Of a DNA stretch of 64,000 bases, positions 9,021 through 18,820 are shown piece by piece (the stretch's first letter is position 1; every line of letters starts with the position of its first letter). Where the stretch lies: the NCBI GenBank assembly GCA_017433825.1, contig JAFRGL010000025.1:162247-226246 (forward strand), written 5' to 3'. This stretch comes from Eubacterium sp. (GTDB lineage Bacteria > Bacillota > Clostridia > Lachnospirales > Lachnospiraceae). The position numbers and the translations under genes are program-made. The notes under the pieces were generated by a model. The model did no database searches, was not told the origin of the DNA, and saw only the letters and a program-made list of their open reading frames with translations.

Positions 9021-9550
9021 TCCCTAAGTTCCAGATCATGGGCAATTCCGTCCAGATAAGGCACCAGGACACCGGGTTTCTTCGGCAGATAGAAGTCTTC
9101 CGAAAGCTCACTCTGTTTGAAATGCTTCAGTCCGCCCTCTTCGGCCCTTTTCACGAACTTCATCATTTCCGAATAACGCATATAGTAAATCCGGTCTTCC
9201 TCCGTATAGTAAATCAGCAGAAAGGCTATTCCCTTCTGCTTTTCAAAGTCAGACATGAAACGGATCTGGTGTTCATGGATATTGTGCAGCGGAAAATTCT
9301 CCGTCCTGCTTTCCTTCGCGTCAAAGCAGACCGGTATGCCCTGCACCGCGCCGATGTAGTCAACCGTACTCTTCTGCTCAAAATAAGCCAGGGTAATATG
9401 CCTGGTTTCCTTATCCATTTCGATGGGCGTAATCGGCGTGGGAATTTTCTGGATCAGTGCCAGGCCTTTTTCCCGGTATGTTTCATTCGTCCTGTTAATA
9501 AGGTCTTCAAAGGCAGAACCCCGAAGACCTCTCGTTTTCCACGTACTCAC
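9017..9550 (-). CDS. recU: Holliday junction resolvase RecU
   Basis: A 177-residue RecU-type nuclease that cleaves four-way junctions during recombination and chromosome segregation in Firmicutes. The order RGSAFEDLINRTNETY, KIPTPITP, ...STVDYIGAVQGIPVCFDAKES and FPLHNIHEHQIRFM matches the family, including the D-x(n)-E-x-K nuclease core (DYIG, FDAKES). It starts with GTG overlapping the lepB stop by one base (TAGTG); AAGGGA upstream supports that start. RuvA and RuvB are encoded about 30 kb away in this window. Confidence 0.92.
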   Translation of the reverse strand: MSTWKTRGLRGSAFEDLINRTNETYREKGLALIQKIPTPITPIEMDKETRHITLAYFEQKSTVDYIGAVQGIPVCFDAKESRTENFPLHNIHEHQIRFMSDFEKQKGIAFLLIYYTEEDRIYYMRYSEMMKFVKRAEEGGLKHFKQSELSEDFYLPKKPGVLVPYLDGIAHDLELRD

Positions 9551-10221
9551 TATTCGATTCCCTTGTATCTGAATATTTTAAACTTGTTTATCGGCCAGTA
9601 CCGGAACAATGCTTTTCCGAGTATCTTGTCCCTGGCCACGTATTTGTTTGCCCAGAAGCGGGAGTCGTTGGAATGATTCCGGTTGTCTCCCAGCATGAAA
9701 TAATGTCCTTCCGGTACACGGAAAACACCGTCGTAATACCCTCCGCCCTTGGGCGTTTCCGGACAGAAGGAATCATCCAGCATAATCGTTCCTTCGAACA
9801 TCATCGGGCTGTCAATCAGCTCCGAATCGGAAACCGCTGAGGAATCCGCGTCTTCGGGCAGGATATACACCTTGCCTTCTGAAATGACAACCGTCTCCTC
9901 CGGCAGGCCGATTACCCTCTTGATAAACAGGCTTTTTTCATTGTCCGGATACCTGAAAATGACGATGTCATACCGTTTCGGGTCATTTCTGATATACGCC
10001 AGGCGCAGGCCGATAATCCGGTCGCCGGTCATGATGGTATTTTCCATTGACCCGGAGGGGATGGTGGCATTGATGATAACAAAATTCAAAACCACCACAA
10101 CAACGATCACCGCGATAATGATAAATCTCACAAAATCGATGATGTCCGCTTTGACTTCTTCTTTTGTTTTCGGTGCGTCGGCTTCCGCTTTGCCGGGTCT
10201 GCCGGGTTCATAAAATGCCAT
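9550..10221 (-). CDS. lepB: Signal peptidase I
   Basis: A 223-residue membrane protease that removes signal peptides of secreted proteins. One membrane span is visible at residues about 29-52, followed by the catalytic serine in IPSGSMENT (Ser58), the general-base lysine in FIKRVIGLPEE (Lys101) and the box GDNRNHSNDSRFW. An upstream in-frame start exists, but ATG at 10221 matches the expected short cytoplasmic N-terminus and has GGAG upstream. The start lies inside the last 14 bases of the pseudouridine synthase gene. Confidence 0.93.
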   Translation of the reverse strand: MAFYEPGRPGKAEADAPKTKEEVKADIIDFVRFIIIAVIVVVVVLNFVIINATIPSGSMENTIMTGDRIIGLRLAYIRNDPKRYDIVIFRYPDNEKSLFIKRVIGLPEETVVISEGKVYILPEDADSSAVSDSELIDSPMMFEGTIMLDDSFCPETPKGGGYYDGVFRVPEGHYFMLGDNRNHSNDSRFWANKYVARDKILGKALFRYWPINKFKIFRYKGIE

Positions 10222-11224
10222 GATATCCGTACTCCGTGTAATTGTCCGGCGGCGGACAGGTAAACGTCCGGCCGGAAAGGTTTTCAAGGCTGCCGCCCAT
10301 TTCCGGAAACGTCAGCCGGAAAGAATGCAGGAGCTGGTTTTTCAGATGCAGCCTTCTGTTCCAGTCCCTGTCGCCGTACTTCGCGTCACCCGCCAGGGGA
10401 TGACCGATGCAGGCCAGATGTGCGCGGATCTGGTGTGTTTTGCCGGAAATCAAATCCGCGATAACCCAGGTTCCGCCCGTTTCCTCCTCATAATACAACG
10501 GATTGACGCCCGTTTCAATATATGAGGTATTTTCCTGTCTGTTTTGAAAGATTTCCGCCTTGTTGCTGCCGCTGTCTTTGGAAAGCCAGCCGGAAAGGAG
10601 CAAAGGCTCCTCTATCCGTCCGCGGGCCAGGGTCAGGTATTCCTTCTTCAGGCTTCTTTTCTTTAATGCCGCGGAAAGAATTCTGGCGGCCTCGTAGGTC
10701 AGCGCACAGATAAGGATGCCGGATGTATTCCTGTCAAGGCGGTTGACGGCGGAAGGCTTATACAGTCTTAAATCCTCCTCCGAAAGCTTTCCCTCGTTCT
10801 GCAGGAAACCTACCAGGTATTCACAGGCCGACAGGCTGCCGCCCGCGTCGGACTGGGAAAGCAGCCCGGCCGGCTTATTGAAAAGGATAAGGTTATCATC
10901 CCCATAGAGGATCCGGCTTCGGAATACGGAAGCATCCGCCAGGGCATCTTTATTTCCGGAAAACGCAGGCTGTCCGCAAGACACACTTTCGGATGTTTTG
11001 ATACTGCCGCTCATTTTCGCGAATGTTTCATCAGAAAACCAGATTTTCACGGAATCGTTTTCCGATAGAAGAAACTTTCCGTCTGCCCTGCCGTCATTGA
11101 CCGTTATGTTTTTCTTCCGCAGCATTTTATAGAGGAAACCGGCTTCGGCGCCCGGAAGATATCTTTTCAGAAACTTGTCCAGGCGCTGGCCGGCCTCTTT
11201 GCTGCTGATGATAATTTCTTTCAA
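10208..11224 (-). CDS. RluA-family 23S rRNA pseudouridine synthase
   Basis: A 338-residue enzyme that isomerises uridine in rRNA or tRNA. Residues about 1-65 form an S4 RNA-binding domain (LDKFLKRYLP). The catalytic motif is VNRLDRNTSGI with its aspartate, followed by KKEYLTLARG and SGKTHQIRAHLACIGHPLAGDAKYG, all RluC/RluD signatures. The target position cannot be read from sequence. It lies 30 bases downstream of purL and overlaps lepB by 14 bases, so it may share the purine transcript. Confidence 0.88.
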   Translation of the reverse strand: MKEIIISSKEAGQRLDKFLKRYLPGAEAGFLYKMLRKKNITVNDGRADGKFLLSENDSVKIWFSDETFAKMSGSIKTSESVSCGQPAFSGNKDALADASVFRSRILYGDDNLILFNKPAGLLSQSDAGGSLSACEYLVGFLQNEGKLSEEDLRLYKPSAVNRLDRNTSGILICALTYEAARILSAALKKRSLKKEYLTLARGRIEEPLLLSGWLSKDSGSNKAEIFQNRQENTSYIETGVNPLYYEEETGGTWVIADLISGKTHQIRAHLACIGHPLAGDAKYGDRDWNRRLHLKNQLLHSFRLTFPEMGGSLENLSGRTFTCPPPDNYTEYGYHGIL

Positions 11225-11254
11225 TCGCAGACCTCTTTATGTTTGTTGCGTGTA

Positions 11255-14200
11255 TTATCCCCTGAAATACTTCACCGCCGCTTCAAACATGCGTATTTCG
11301 TAATTGCCGGGAACATTTTTGTAAATACCCGCTGAGTAACGCTCGGAATGTCCCATCTTGCCGAATACCCGGCCGTCGGGTGAGGTAATGCCCTCGATAG
11401 CGCACATGGAGCCGTTCGGATTAAACTGGATATCCATGGTGGGATTTCCGGACAAATCCACGTACTGGGTGGCAATCTGTCCGTTTGCGGCCAGTTCCCT
11501 GATCAGCTTCTCATCTGCGATGAATCTGCCTTCGCCGTGGGAAATCGGCACATTTACGATATCGCCCGGGTTCATGAAGGAAAGCCAGGGAGATTTGTTA
11601 GAAGCAATCCTGGTGCGGACAATCTTGGACTGATGCCGGCCGATGGTATTAAAGGTCAGGGTCGGGCAGTCAGCGTCCGTATCAATGATTCTCCCGTAAG
11701 GTACCAGTCCCAGCTTAATAAGGGCCTGGAAGCCGTTGCAGATGCCGCACATCAGTCCGTCCCGGCTGTCAAGAAGCTCGGTAACCGCTTCCTTCACCGC
11801 ACCGTTGCGGAAGAAGGCGGTAATGAAGTTGCCGCTGCCGTCGGGCTCGTCACCGCCGGAGAAACCGCCGGGGATGAAAATCATCTGGGATTCTTTTACT
11901 GACTTGGCGAACTTCTCTATGCTTGCGGTAATGCCTTCGGAGGAAAGGTTGTTGATAACGATGATCTCCGCTTCCGCTCCCGCGTCTTCGCATGCCTTGG
12001 CACTGTCATATTCGCAGTTGGTGCCCGGGAAGGCAGGAATGACTACCTTCGGCCTTGCAGTTTTCACTGCCGGAGACAGGCAGGAGTCTGACCTGTAAGT
12101 GAACGCGGGCACCGCCTCTTCAGCGACGGAAATATTGCAGGGATATACGCCCTCCAGTTTGTTTTCATACAGGCTGTCAAGCTCTTTAGCGGAAACCTTT
12201 TCATTTCCGAAGGTGAAAAATCCGTCATCTGCAACCGTACCCAGGACTTTTCCGCATTCCGCATCTTCCGCCATCTCCAGCACAAAGCTGCCATAGCCGT
12301 AGCCGAAAAGTTCTTCCAAAGTCACGTCATCTGCAAAGGAGAAACCGAAGCCTGCGCCGAGGGTCATTTTATATACTGCTTCAAATACGCCGCCGAAGCC
12401 GCAGGTATAAGCGGAAACGGCTTTGCCGCTTCTTAATAGTTCCGTCACTTTGTCGAACACCTTCATCAGGGATTCGGGATCCGGAAGGTTTTCTTCCGTA
12501 TAACCGGGGCTGATAACCACCGCTTTGTGTCCGGCGGCCTTGAAATCACCCGATACGATTTCATCAGTCTTCGCGCAGGTGACCGCAAAGGAAATCAGGG
12601 TGGGCGGTACGTCCAGGTTTTCAAATGAACCGCTCATGGAATCCTTGCCGCCAATAGCTGCAATCGAGAGGTCTTTCTGGGCCTTAAACGCGCCTAAAAG
12701 GGCGGAAAGGGGCTGTCCCCAGCGGGAAGGATTGCTGCCCAGCTTCTGGAAATATTCCTGGAAGGTCAGATAAACGTCGGAGAACTCCGCGCCGGAGGCG
12801 ATCAGCTTGCAGACGGATTCCACAACCGCAAGATAAGCGCCGTGATAGGGACTCTCGCTGGACAGATAAGGATTGTAACCCCAGCTCATCAGCGAGCAGT
12901 CATCGGTATGCTTTTTCTCCACGGAGAACTTCTGCACCATGGCCTGTACCGGTGTCTTCTGCAAAGGTCCGCCGAAGGGCATCAGCACCGAGCCCGCGCC
13001 AATGGTGGAGTCAAAACGTTCGGAAAGGCCTCTCTTGGAGCAGATATTCAGGTCGGAAACGGTATTTTTTGCATTTTCCGCAAAGCTGTCCCTGACTTTT
13101 TTGCCGGAAATGCCTTTGGCTGCCGCTTCGATGGTAATATGCTTTTCCGCGCCGTTGGAATCCAGGAATGCACGGCTTATATCCACGATGGTATTGCCGT
13201 TCCAGTGCATCACCAGTCTGGGATTTTCCGTTACAACCGCCACAGGTGTAGCCTGCAGGTTTTCTTCTTTGGAAAGGGCAAGGAAGCCGTCCACATCCTT
13301 AGCTTCCACACATACGGCCATACGCTCCTGGGATTCGCTGATGGCCAGTTCCGTGCCGTCCAGGCCTTCGTATTTCTTCGGAACCGCGTCCAGATTGATT
13401 TCCAGGCCGTCTGCCAGTTCGCCGATGGCAACGGATACGCCGCCCGCGCCGAAGTCGTTGCAGCGCTTGATCATCCGGCTGGCCTTCGGGTTGCGGAACA
13501 GCCTCTGCAGCTTGCGGTCCTCCGGTGCATTGCCCTTCTGGACTTCCGCGCCGCAGGTTTCCACGGAATGTACGTTGTGGGCCTTGGAAGCGCCTGTGGC
13601 GCCGCCGATGCCGTCACGGCCGGTATTTCCGCCTAAAAGGATAACCACGTCGCCGGGTTCGGGACGTTCCCTTCTGACGTTCTCTGCAGGAGCTGCCGCG
13701 ATAACAGCGCCGACTTCCATATGCTTGGCGGCATAGCCGGGATGATACAGTTCATCCACGATGCCTGTGGCCAGGCCGATCTGGTTGCCGTAGGATGAAT
13801 AACCGGCTGCGGCCGTAGTAACCAGCTTACGCTGGGGCAGCTTGCCGGGAATAGTCTCGCTGATGGGAACCGTGGGATCTGCGGCACCGGTAAGACGCAT
13901 CGCGCCGTATACGTAGGATCTGCCGGAAAGCGGGTCCCTGATCGCGCCGCCCACACAGGTGGCTGCGCCGCCGAAGGGTTCGATTTCCGTCGGATGGTTA
14001 TGCGTTTCATTTTTAAACAGGAGCAGCCAGGGCTCTTTCACCCCGTCCACCGTAATATTTACCTTGACAGTGCAGGCGTTGATTTCCTCGGACTCGTCCA
14101 GCTTATCCAGCATGCCCTTCGCCCACAGGTATTTCACCATGATGGTACCGATGTCCATCAGGCATACAGGTTTGGTCCTTCCCAGTTCTTCCCTGACGGA

Positions 14201-14947
14201 AAGATACTCCCTGTAGGCATCCTCCAGAACCTTGTCTTCGAATTTAATATCATCGATTATGGTGCCGAAGGTGGTATGTCTGCAGTGATCGGACCAGTAG
14301 GTATCAATAAGCTTAAGCTCGGTAATGGTGGGATTGCGTTTTTCTCCCCTGAAATACTGCTGGCAGAAAGCAATGTCGCCTTCATCCATGGCCAGGCCGT
14401 AGGTATCGATCATTTCCTTCAGGCCTGCGGCATCCAGCTCATTGAAGCCTTCCAGCACCGGTACGGTTTCGGGAATGTCATATTCTGTCTGAAGGGTATC
14501 CGGAAGCTCCAGGGAAGCAATCCGGGAATCCACGGGGTTAATGACGTATTTCTGAACCGCTTCCACGTCTTCATCAGACAAATCACCGTAAAGCACGTAA
14601 AGCTTCGCGGATTTGACGGTAGGCCGTTCCTTCTGGGAAATCAGCTGGATACACTGGGCAGCGGAATCCGCCCGGATATCGAACTGTCCGGGAAGGTATT
14701 CCACCGCGAACACTTTTCCGCCTTCTGTATCCGGATTATCATATGTCAGGTCTACCTGGGGCTCGGAAAACACGGTGCCCACCGCGTAATCAAAAAGTTC
14801 CTTATCGATATTTTCCGCGTCGTAACGGTTCAGCACGCGGACCTTTTCGATGCCGGAAATGCCCAGCAGGTTTTTAATATCGCCGTAAAGTGCCGCGGCT
14901 TCATTGGCAAATTCGTCTTTCTTTTCTACGAATATTCTGTATACCAT
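11255..14947 (-). CDS. purL: Phosphoribosylformylglycinamidine synthase, single-chain form
   Basis: A 1230-residue enzyme for the fourth purine step (FGAR plus glutamine and ATP to FGAM). It joins a PurS-like N-terminus, two AIRS-like ATPase halves (ETHNHPTEIEPFGGAATCVGGAIRD in the first) and a C-terminal class I glutamine amidotransferase, whose start reads IPAFPGTNCEYD and whose nucleophile is the cysteine in LMCGICNGFQAL. Bacillus-type Firmicutes use three separate genes, so the long form is a lineage marker. GGAGGCC upstream supports the ATG; it begins five bases after the purD stop and is the last purine gene. Confidence 0.97.
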   Translation of the reverse strand: MVYRIFVEKKDEFANEAAALYGDIKNLLGISGIEKVRVLNRYDAENIDKELFDYAVGTVFSEPQVDLTYDNPDTEGGKVFAVEYLPGQFDIRADSAAQCIQLISQKERPTVKSAKLYVLYGDLSDEDVEAVQKYVINPVDSRIASLELPDTLQTEYDIPETVPVLEGFNELDAAGLKEMIDTYGLAMDEGDIAFCQQYFRGEKRNPTITELKLIDTYWSDHCRHTTFGTIIDDIKFEDKVLEDAYREYLSVREELGRTKPVCLMDIGTIMVKYLWAKGMLDKLDESEEINACTVKVNITVDGVKEPWLLLFKNETHNHPTEIEPFGGAATCVGGAIRDPLSGRSYVYGAMRLTGAADPTVPISETIPGKLPQRKLVTTAAAGYSSYGNQIGLATGIVDELYHPGYAAKHMEVGAVIAAAPAENVRRERPEPGDVVILLGGNTGRDGIGGATGASKAHNVHSVETCGAEVQKGNAPEDRKLQRLFRNPKASRMIKRCNDFGAGGVSVAIGELADGLEINLDAVPKKYEGLDGTELAISESQERMAVCVEAKDVDGFLALSKEENLQATPVAVVTENPRLVMHWNGNTIVDISRAFLDSNGAEKHITIEAAAKGISGKKVRDSFAENAKNTVSDLNICSKRGLSERFDSTIGAGSVLMPFGGPLQKTPVQAMVQKFSVEKKHTDDCSLMSWGYNPYLSSESPYHGAYLAVVESVCKLIASGAEFSDVYLTFQEYFQKLGSNPSRWGQPLSALLGAFKAQKDLSIAAIGGKDSMSGSFENLDVPPTLISFAVTCAKTDEIVSGDFKAAGHKAVVISPGYTEENLPDPESLMKVFDKVTELLRSGKAVSAYTCGFGGVFEAVYKMTLGAGFGFSFADDVTLEELFGYGYGSFVLEMAEDAECGKVLGTVADDGFFTFGNEKVSAKELDSLYENKLEGVYPCNISVAEEAVPAFTYRSDSCLSPAVKTARPKVVIPAFPGTNCEYDSAKACEDAGAEAEIIVINNLSSEGITASIEKFAKSVKESQMIFIPGGFSGGDEPDGSGNFITAFFRNGAVKEAVTELLDSRDGLMCGICNGFQALIKLGLVPYGRIIDTDADCPTLTFNTIGRHQSKIVRTRIASNKSPWLSFMNPGDIVNVPISHGEGRFIADEKLIRELAANGQIATQYVDLSGNPTMDIQFNPNGSMCAIEGITSPDGRVFGKMGHSERYSAGIYKNVPGNYEIRMFEAAVKYFRG

Positions 14948-14952
14948 ATGTG

Positions 14953-16221
14953 TCAGGCCTCCAAAGCTTTCAATGCTCTCGCGCCGATATCTTTTCTGTA
15001 ATACATGTTGTCGAAATGGACTTTGTCCATCTTCTTATAGGCTTCGTCCACCGCTTCCTTCAAGGTGTCCGCCACGGCGGTAACGCCTAAGACACGGCCG
15101 CCGTTGGTAACCAGCACGCCGTCTTTGATGGCCGCGCCGGCAATATAGGTGCTGTCCGCCACTTCCGGAGCAACAGTCAGCGGGAAGCCTTTTTCATAGG
15201 CTGTGGGATAGCCGTCGGAGGCAGCCACCACACAGGCGCAGGATTTATCGGAAAACTTCACTTCACACTCGGAAAGCCGTCCTTCGGTCACAGCCTGCAT
15301 GATATCGAAAAGGTCGCTTTCCAGAAGCGGGAGCACCACCTGGGTTTCCGGATCTCCGAAACGGCAGTTGTATTCGATGACCTTCGGACCGTTTTCGGTA
15401 AGCATCAGGCCGAAATACAGGCAGCCTTTGAAGGTTCTGCCTTCCGCGTTCATCGCGTTGATGGTGGGCAGGAAAATCTTCTCCATGCAGTAGTCGGCAA
15501 TCTCTTCCGTGTAATACGGATTCGGCGCGATGGTGCCCATGCCGCCGGTGTTCAGGCCTTCGTCATTGTCATGGGCGCGCTTGTGGTCCATGGAGGAAAT
15601 CATCGGAACAACCACTTTGCCGTCGGTAAAGGAAAGCACGGTCACTTCCGGCCCTTCCAGGAACTCTTCGATAACGATATAGTCGCCGCTGGAGCCAAAG
15701 ACTTTGTCTTCCATCATGGATTTGACAGCCTGCTTGGCTTCTTCCAGGGTATTCGCAATGATAACGCCCTTGCCCAGGGCCAGGCCGTCCGCCTTCACAA
15801 CAGTGGGAAGCGGTGCCTTTTCCAGATATTCGAAGGCTTCTTCCATGTCATGGAATACTTCGAAAGCAGCCGTGGGAATCTTGTATTTCTTCATCAGGTT
15901 TTTGGAAAATGCCTTGCTGCCTTCGATAACCGCGGCCTTCTTGTACGGTCCGAAACAGGGAATGCCGGCTTTTTCCAGACGGTCGACACAGCCAAGCACC
16001 AACGGATCGTCCGGTGCCACGATGGCGTATTCAATACCGTTTTCCACCGCGAATTTCGTAATGCCGTCCAGATCCTTGGCGTCAATGGGCACGCAGGTGG
16101 CATCGGCTGCAATACCGCCGTTGCCGGGAAGGCAGAACACTTCCGTTACCTTGCTGTTTTCCTTGATTTTCTTGATGATCGCATGTTCGCGGCCGCCGCC
16201 GCCCACTACCATAACTTTCAT
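14953..16221 (-). CDS. purD: Phosphoribosylamine-glycine ligase
   Basis: A 422-residue ATP-grasp enzyme joining phosphoribosylamine and glycine to GAR, purine step 2. It begins with MKVMVVGGGGREHAI and carries the ATP-grasp loop region TVVKADGLALGKGVI, the metal/ATP box EYNCRFGDPETQVVLP and HKRAHDNDEGLNTGGMG. Length and order fit the family throughout. It sits between the formyltransferase gene (21-base gap) and purL. Confidence 0.97.
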   Translation of the reverse strand: MKVMVVGGGGREHAIIKKIKENSKVTEVFCLPGNGGIAADATCVPIDAKDLDGITKFAVENGIEYAIVAPDDPLVLGCVDRLEKAGIPCFGPYKKAAVIEGSKAFSKNLMKKYKIPTAAFEVFHDMEEAFEYLEKAPLPTVVKADGLALGKGVIIANTLEEAKQAVKSMMEDKVFGSSGDYIVIEEFLEGPEVTVLSFTDGKVVVPMISSMDHKRAHDNDEGLNTGGMGTIAPNPYYTEEIADYCMEKIFLPTINAMNAEGRTFKGCLYFGLMLTENGPKVIEYNCRFGDPETQVVLPLLESDLFDIMQAVTEGRLSECEVKFSDKSCACVVAASDGYPTAYEKGFPLTVAPEVADSTYIAGAAIKDGVLVTNGGRVLGVTAVADTLKEAVDEAYKKMDKVHFDNMYYRKDIGARALKALEA

Positions 16222-16242
16222 TTAGAAGGAACCTCCTTACGA

Positions 16243-17424
16243 TTAATGATGGAATAAACGCATGCCGGTAAATGCCATGGCGATACCGTATTTGTCGCAG
16301 CATTCGATTACCAGATCGTCACGGATGGAGCCGCCGGGCTCTGCGATGTATTTTACACCGCTCTTGTGCGCCCGTTCGATATTGTCGGCGAAGGGGAAGA
16401 AAGCGTCGGAGCCGAGGGCCGCGCCGTCCTTGCCGGCCAGATATGCCGCCTGCTCCTCCTTCGTGAAGGGTTCGGGCCTGCGGTCGAAGTATTTCTGCCA
16501 GTTGCCGTCCGCACAGACATCTTCCTCGTTCTGGTTGATGTAGCCGTCGATGACGTTGTCCCTCTCAGGACGTCCGAGGCTCTCCTTAAAGGGAAGGGAA
16601 AGCACCTTTTCGCTCTGGCGCAGGAACCAGGTATCCGCCTTGCTGCCTGCAAGCCTGGTGCAGTGAATCCTGGACTGCTGCCCGGCGCCTACGCCGATGG
16701 CCTGTCCGTCGATGGCGAAGCAGACGGAATTGGACTGGGTGTATTTCAGGGTAATCAGGGAGACGATAAGGTCCCTGACCGCTGTTTCGGGAAGCTCTTT
16801 CTTTGCGGTAACCACATTGGAAAGAAGGGCTTCATTGATTTCAAAGAAATTGTGTCCCTGCTCGAAGGTGATGCCGAACACATCCTTGTGCTCGATGGCC
16901 GCGGGCACATAGTCCGGGTCAATCTGCACGATATTGTAGCCGCCTTTGCGTTTGGTTTTCAGGATGGCCAGCGCTTCGTCCGTATAGCCGGGAGCGATTA
17001 CGCCGTCGCTGACTTCCCTCTTAATCATCTTCGCTGTAGTCGCGTCGCAGATGTCGGAAAGGGCAGCCCAGTCGCCGAAGGAGCAGAGCCTGTCGGTACC
17101 CCTGGCCCTGGCATAGGCGCAGGCAAGCGGGGAATCGTCCAGGCCTTCGATATCATCTTCGAAAACCGCTTTTTTAAGTTCTGCGGAAAGGGGAATTCCC
17201 ACCGCTGCGCTGGTGGGGCTTACATGCTTGAAGGAGGCGGCTGCCGGCATATGAAGGGCTTCCTTCAGTTCTTTTACCAGCTGCCAGGAGTTCAGTGCGT
17301 CCAGGAAGTTGATATAGCCGGGCTTGCCGGAGAGAATCTGTACCGGAAGTTCACCTTCCGCCATAAAGATCCTTGCAGGTTTCTGGTTCGGGTTGCAGCC
17401 GTATTTCAGTTCAAATTCTTTCAT
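16243..17424 (-). CDS. Stand-alone AICAR formyltransferase
   Basis: A 393-residue protein that matches only the transformylase half of PurH: it transfers formyl from 10-formyl-THF to AICAR giving FAICAR. The catalytic Lys-His pair lies in SFKHVSPTSAAVG, and the C-terminus SDAFFPFADNIERAH...PGGSIRDD...FTGMRLFHH is the classic end of PurH. The MGS-like IMP cyclohydrolase domain of about 190 residues is absent. The gene immediately upstream supplies a PurO-type cyclohydrolase, so the two genes together replace bifunctional PurH. Confidence 0.93.
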   Translation of the reverse strand: MKEFELKYGCNPNQKPARIFMAEGELPVQILSGKPGYINFLDALNSWQLVKELKEALHMPAAASFKHVSPTSAAVGIPLSAELKKAVFEDDIEGLDDSPLACAYARARGTDRLCSFGDWAALSDICDATTAKMIKREVSDGVIAPGYTDEALAILKTKRKGGYNIVQIDPDYVPAAIEHKDVFGITFEQGHNFFEINEALLSNVVTAKKELPETAVRDLIVSLITLKYTQSNSVCFAIDGQAIGVGAGQQSRIHCTRLAGSKADTWFLRQSEKVLSLPFKESLGRPERDNVIDGYINQNEEDVCADGNWQKYFDRRPEPFTKEEQAAYLAGKDGAALGSDAFFPFADNIERAHKSGVKYIAEPGGSIRDDLVIECCDKYGIAMAFTGMRLFHH

Positions 17425-17436
17425 TTTGCGTCCTCC

Positions 17437-18156
17437 TTACTGATTCTTGTTAATCAGACGGCCTTCCGTGCTGCCGTCTTCCAGATTCTGATAAAGAACA
17501 TACAGTGAAATCTTATTGTTTTCATCCAGCGCATCCCAAAGCTTGTCCGTAAAGGCATCGATATCATCCAGCATTGCGACACGTTCCGGCTCGCCCTGGA
17601 AGGTCGGAATCGGATTGCCGTCGCATACATATGTATGAATGAAATGTCCGAGACCGGCCTTTGCGGGATAGGCAAAGCCATATCTGGCGCAGTCACTGCC
17701 TTCTTCGTCAATACTCTTTAAAATGCTCATTTCGTAGGAGAACCCATCCTCTTTAAAGGTACCCATGCAGCTGATCCTGGGCGTCCAGTTAGGGCCGTCC
17801 GGTTCAAAGCAGCGGCTTGTCAAGGACTCCGTAAAGGATTTGCCTTCTGCCAGTCCTTCATAGATGGTATCTGTCTGGTCGCCGTTGGTAACGATCAGTT
17901 TATTTTCATAACGGCGTACCGCTGCGTAAATAATAAGGCTGGGATCTTCCACTTTGGAGGCGTCAAACGGCTCAGTGTAAATGCTGCCGTCTTTCTCGGT
18001 GAAAATACGGTTGCGGCTGTTTGCGCTTCTGCCCATGATGAAATAAGCGAATACGGCGTTTCTGCCATCCGGGGTTTCACCGGCCATAATGCCCCTGCCG
18101 GGATAGATGTTGCCGGAAAGCAGTTCGGTAATATCATTGACTTTGTAGATGTCCAT
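17437..18156 (-). CDS. purO: PurO-type IMP cyclohydrolase
   Basis: A 239-residue protein resembling the archaeal IMP cyclohydrolase (PF07826), which closes FAICAR to IMP. The segment YPGRGIMAGETPDGRNAVFA near residue 18 and MGRSANSRNRIF (41-52) are characteristic. The ATG at 18156 is preceded by AGGAG and overlaps the purN stop by one base (TAATG), so the longer frame upstream is not used. Placement between purN and the AICAR formyltransferase in the purine operon agrees with the assignment. Confidence 0.88.
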   Translation of the reverse strand: MDIYKVNDITELLSGNIYPGRGIMAGETPDGRNAVFAYFIMGRSANSRNRIFTEKDGSIYTEPFDASKVEDPSLIIYAAVRRYENKLIVTNGDQTDTIYEGLAEGKSFTESLTSRCFEPDGPNWTPRISCMGTFKEDGFSYEMSILKSIDEEGSDCARYGFAYPAKAGLGHFIHTYVCDGNPIPTFQGEPERVAMLDDIDAFTDKLWDALDENNKISLYVLYQNLEDGSTEGRLINKNQ

Positions 18157-18788
18157 TATTTCTTCTCCTGTTTTCTGTTCTCGACGATTTCTCTGGATAC
18201 CAGTTCGACGGCTGCGGGAAGAAGCCTCCACTCCGCCAGCCGCATGACACGTTTCTGTAATATTTCCGGCGTATCCCCGTCTTTTACTGCAACAGCCTTC
18301 TGGAGGATAATCCTGCCGCCGTCGGGTATTTCGTTGACAAAATGCACAGTGGCGCCGGTGACCTTCACACCCTTTTCCAGGGCCGCCTCATGCACCTTCA
18401 GTCCATAGAAGCCCTCCCCGCAGAAGGAAGGGATAAGGGAAGGATGCACGTTGATGATCCGGTCTTTGAAATGCTTTGTGAATTTCGCGCTTAAGATGGT
18501 CAGGAAGCCGGCCAGAACAATCAGGTCGATTTTCTCTTCATCCAGTTTCGCGGTCAGCTCCTTTTCGAAAGCGGACATTTTCTTTCTGTACGCTTTCTTC
18601 GGAATCGTAATGCCGCGGATACCGGCCTTCTCCGCCCTTGTCAGGGCGTAGGCGCCTTCCGTATCGGAAATAACCAGCACTACTTCACCGCTTGTGATAA
18701 TGCCTTTGCCGCAGGCGTCAATGATGGCCTGCAGGTTGGTTCCGCCGCCGGAAACCAGTACGGCAACCCTTGCCTTGTTCTTTTTCAT
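18156..18788 (-). CDS. purN: Phosphoribosylglycinamide formyltransferase
   Basis: A 210-residue enzyme using 10-formyl-THF to formylate GAR, purine step 3. It shows the N-terminal loop VLVSGGGTNLQAII and the active-site run INVHPSLIPSF...GATVHFVNEIPDGG with the Asn, His and Asp triad. A GTG six bases earlier could open the frame, but GGGAGG lies five bases before the ATG at 18788, which decides the start. It precedes purO with a one-base overlap. Confidence 0.95.
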   Translation of the reverse strand: MKKNKARVAVLVSGGGTNLQAIIDACGKGIITSGEVVLVISDTEGAYALTRAEKAGIRGITIPKKAYRKKMSAFEKELTAKLDEEKIDLIVLAGFLTILSAKFTKHFKDRIINVHPSLIPSFCGEGFYGLKVHEAALEKGVKVTGATVHFVNEIPDGGRIILQKAVAVKDGDTPEILQKRVMRLAEWRLLPAAVELVSREIVENRKQEKK

Positions 18789-18820
18789 ATCCACCTCCCG
18801 TCAGTCTTTCACGTGAACAC

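Noticed and set aside
13994-15001. 335-codon plus-strand frame opposite purL
   Set aside because: Antisense to conserved PurL sequence, low-complexity translation with no recognisable domain.
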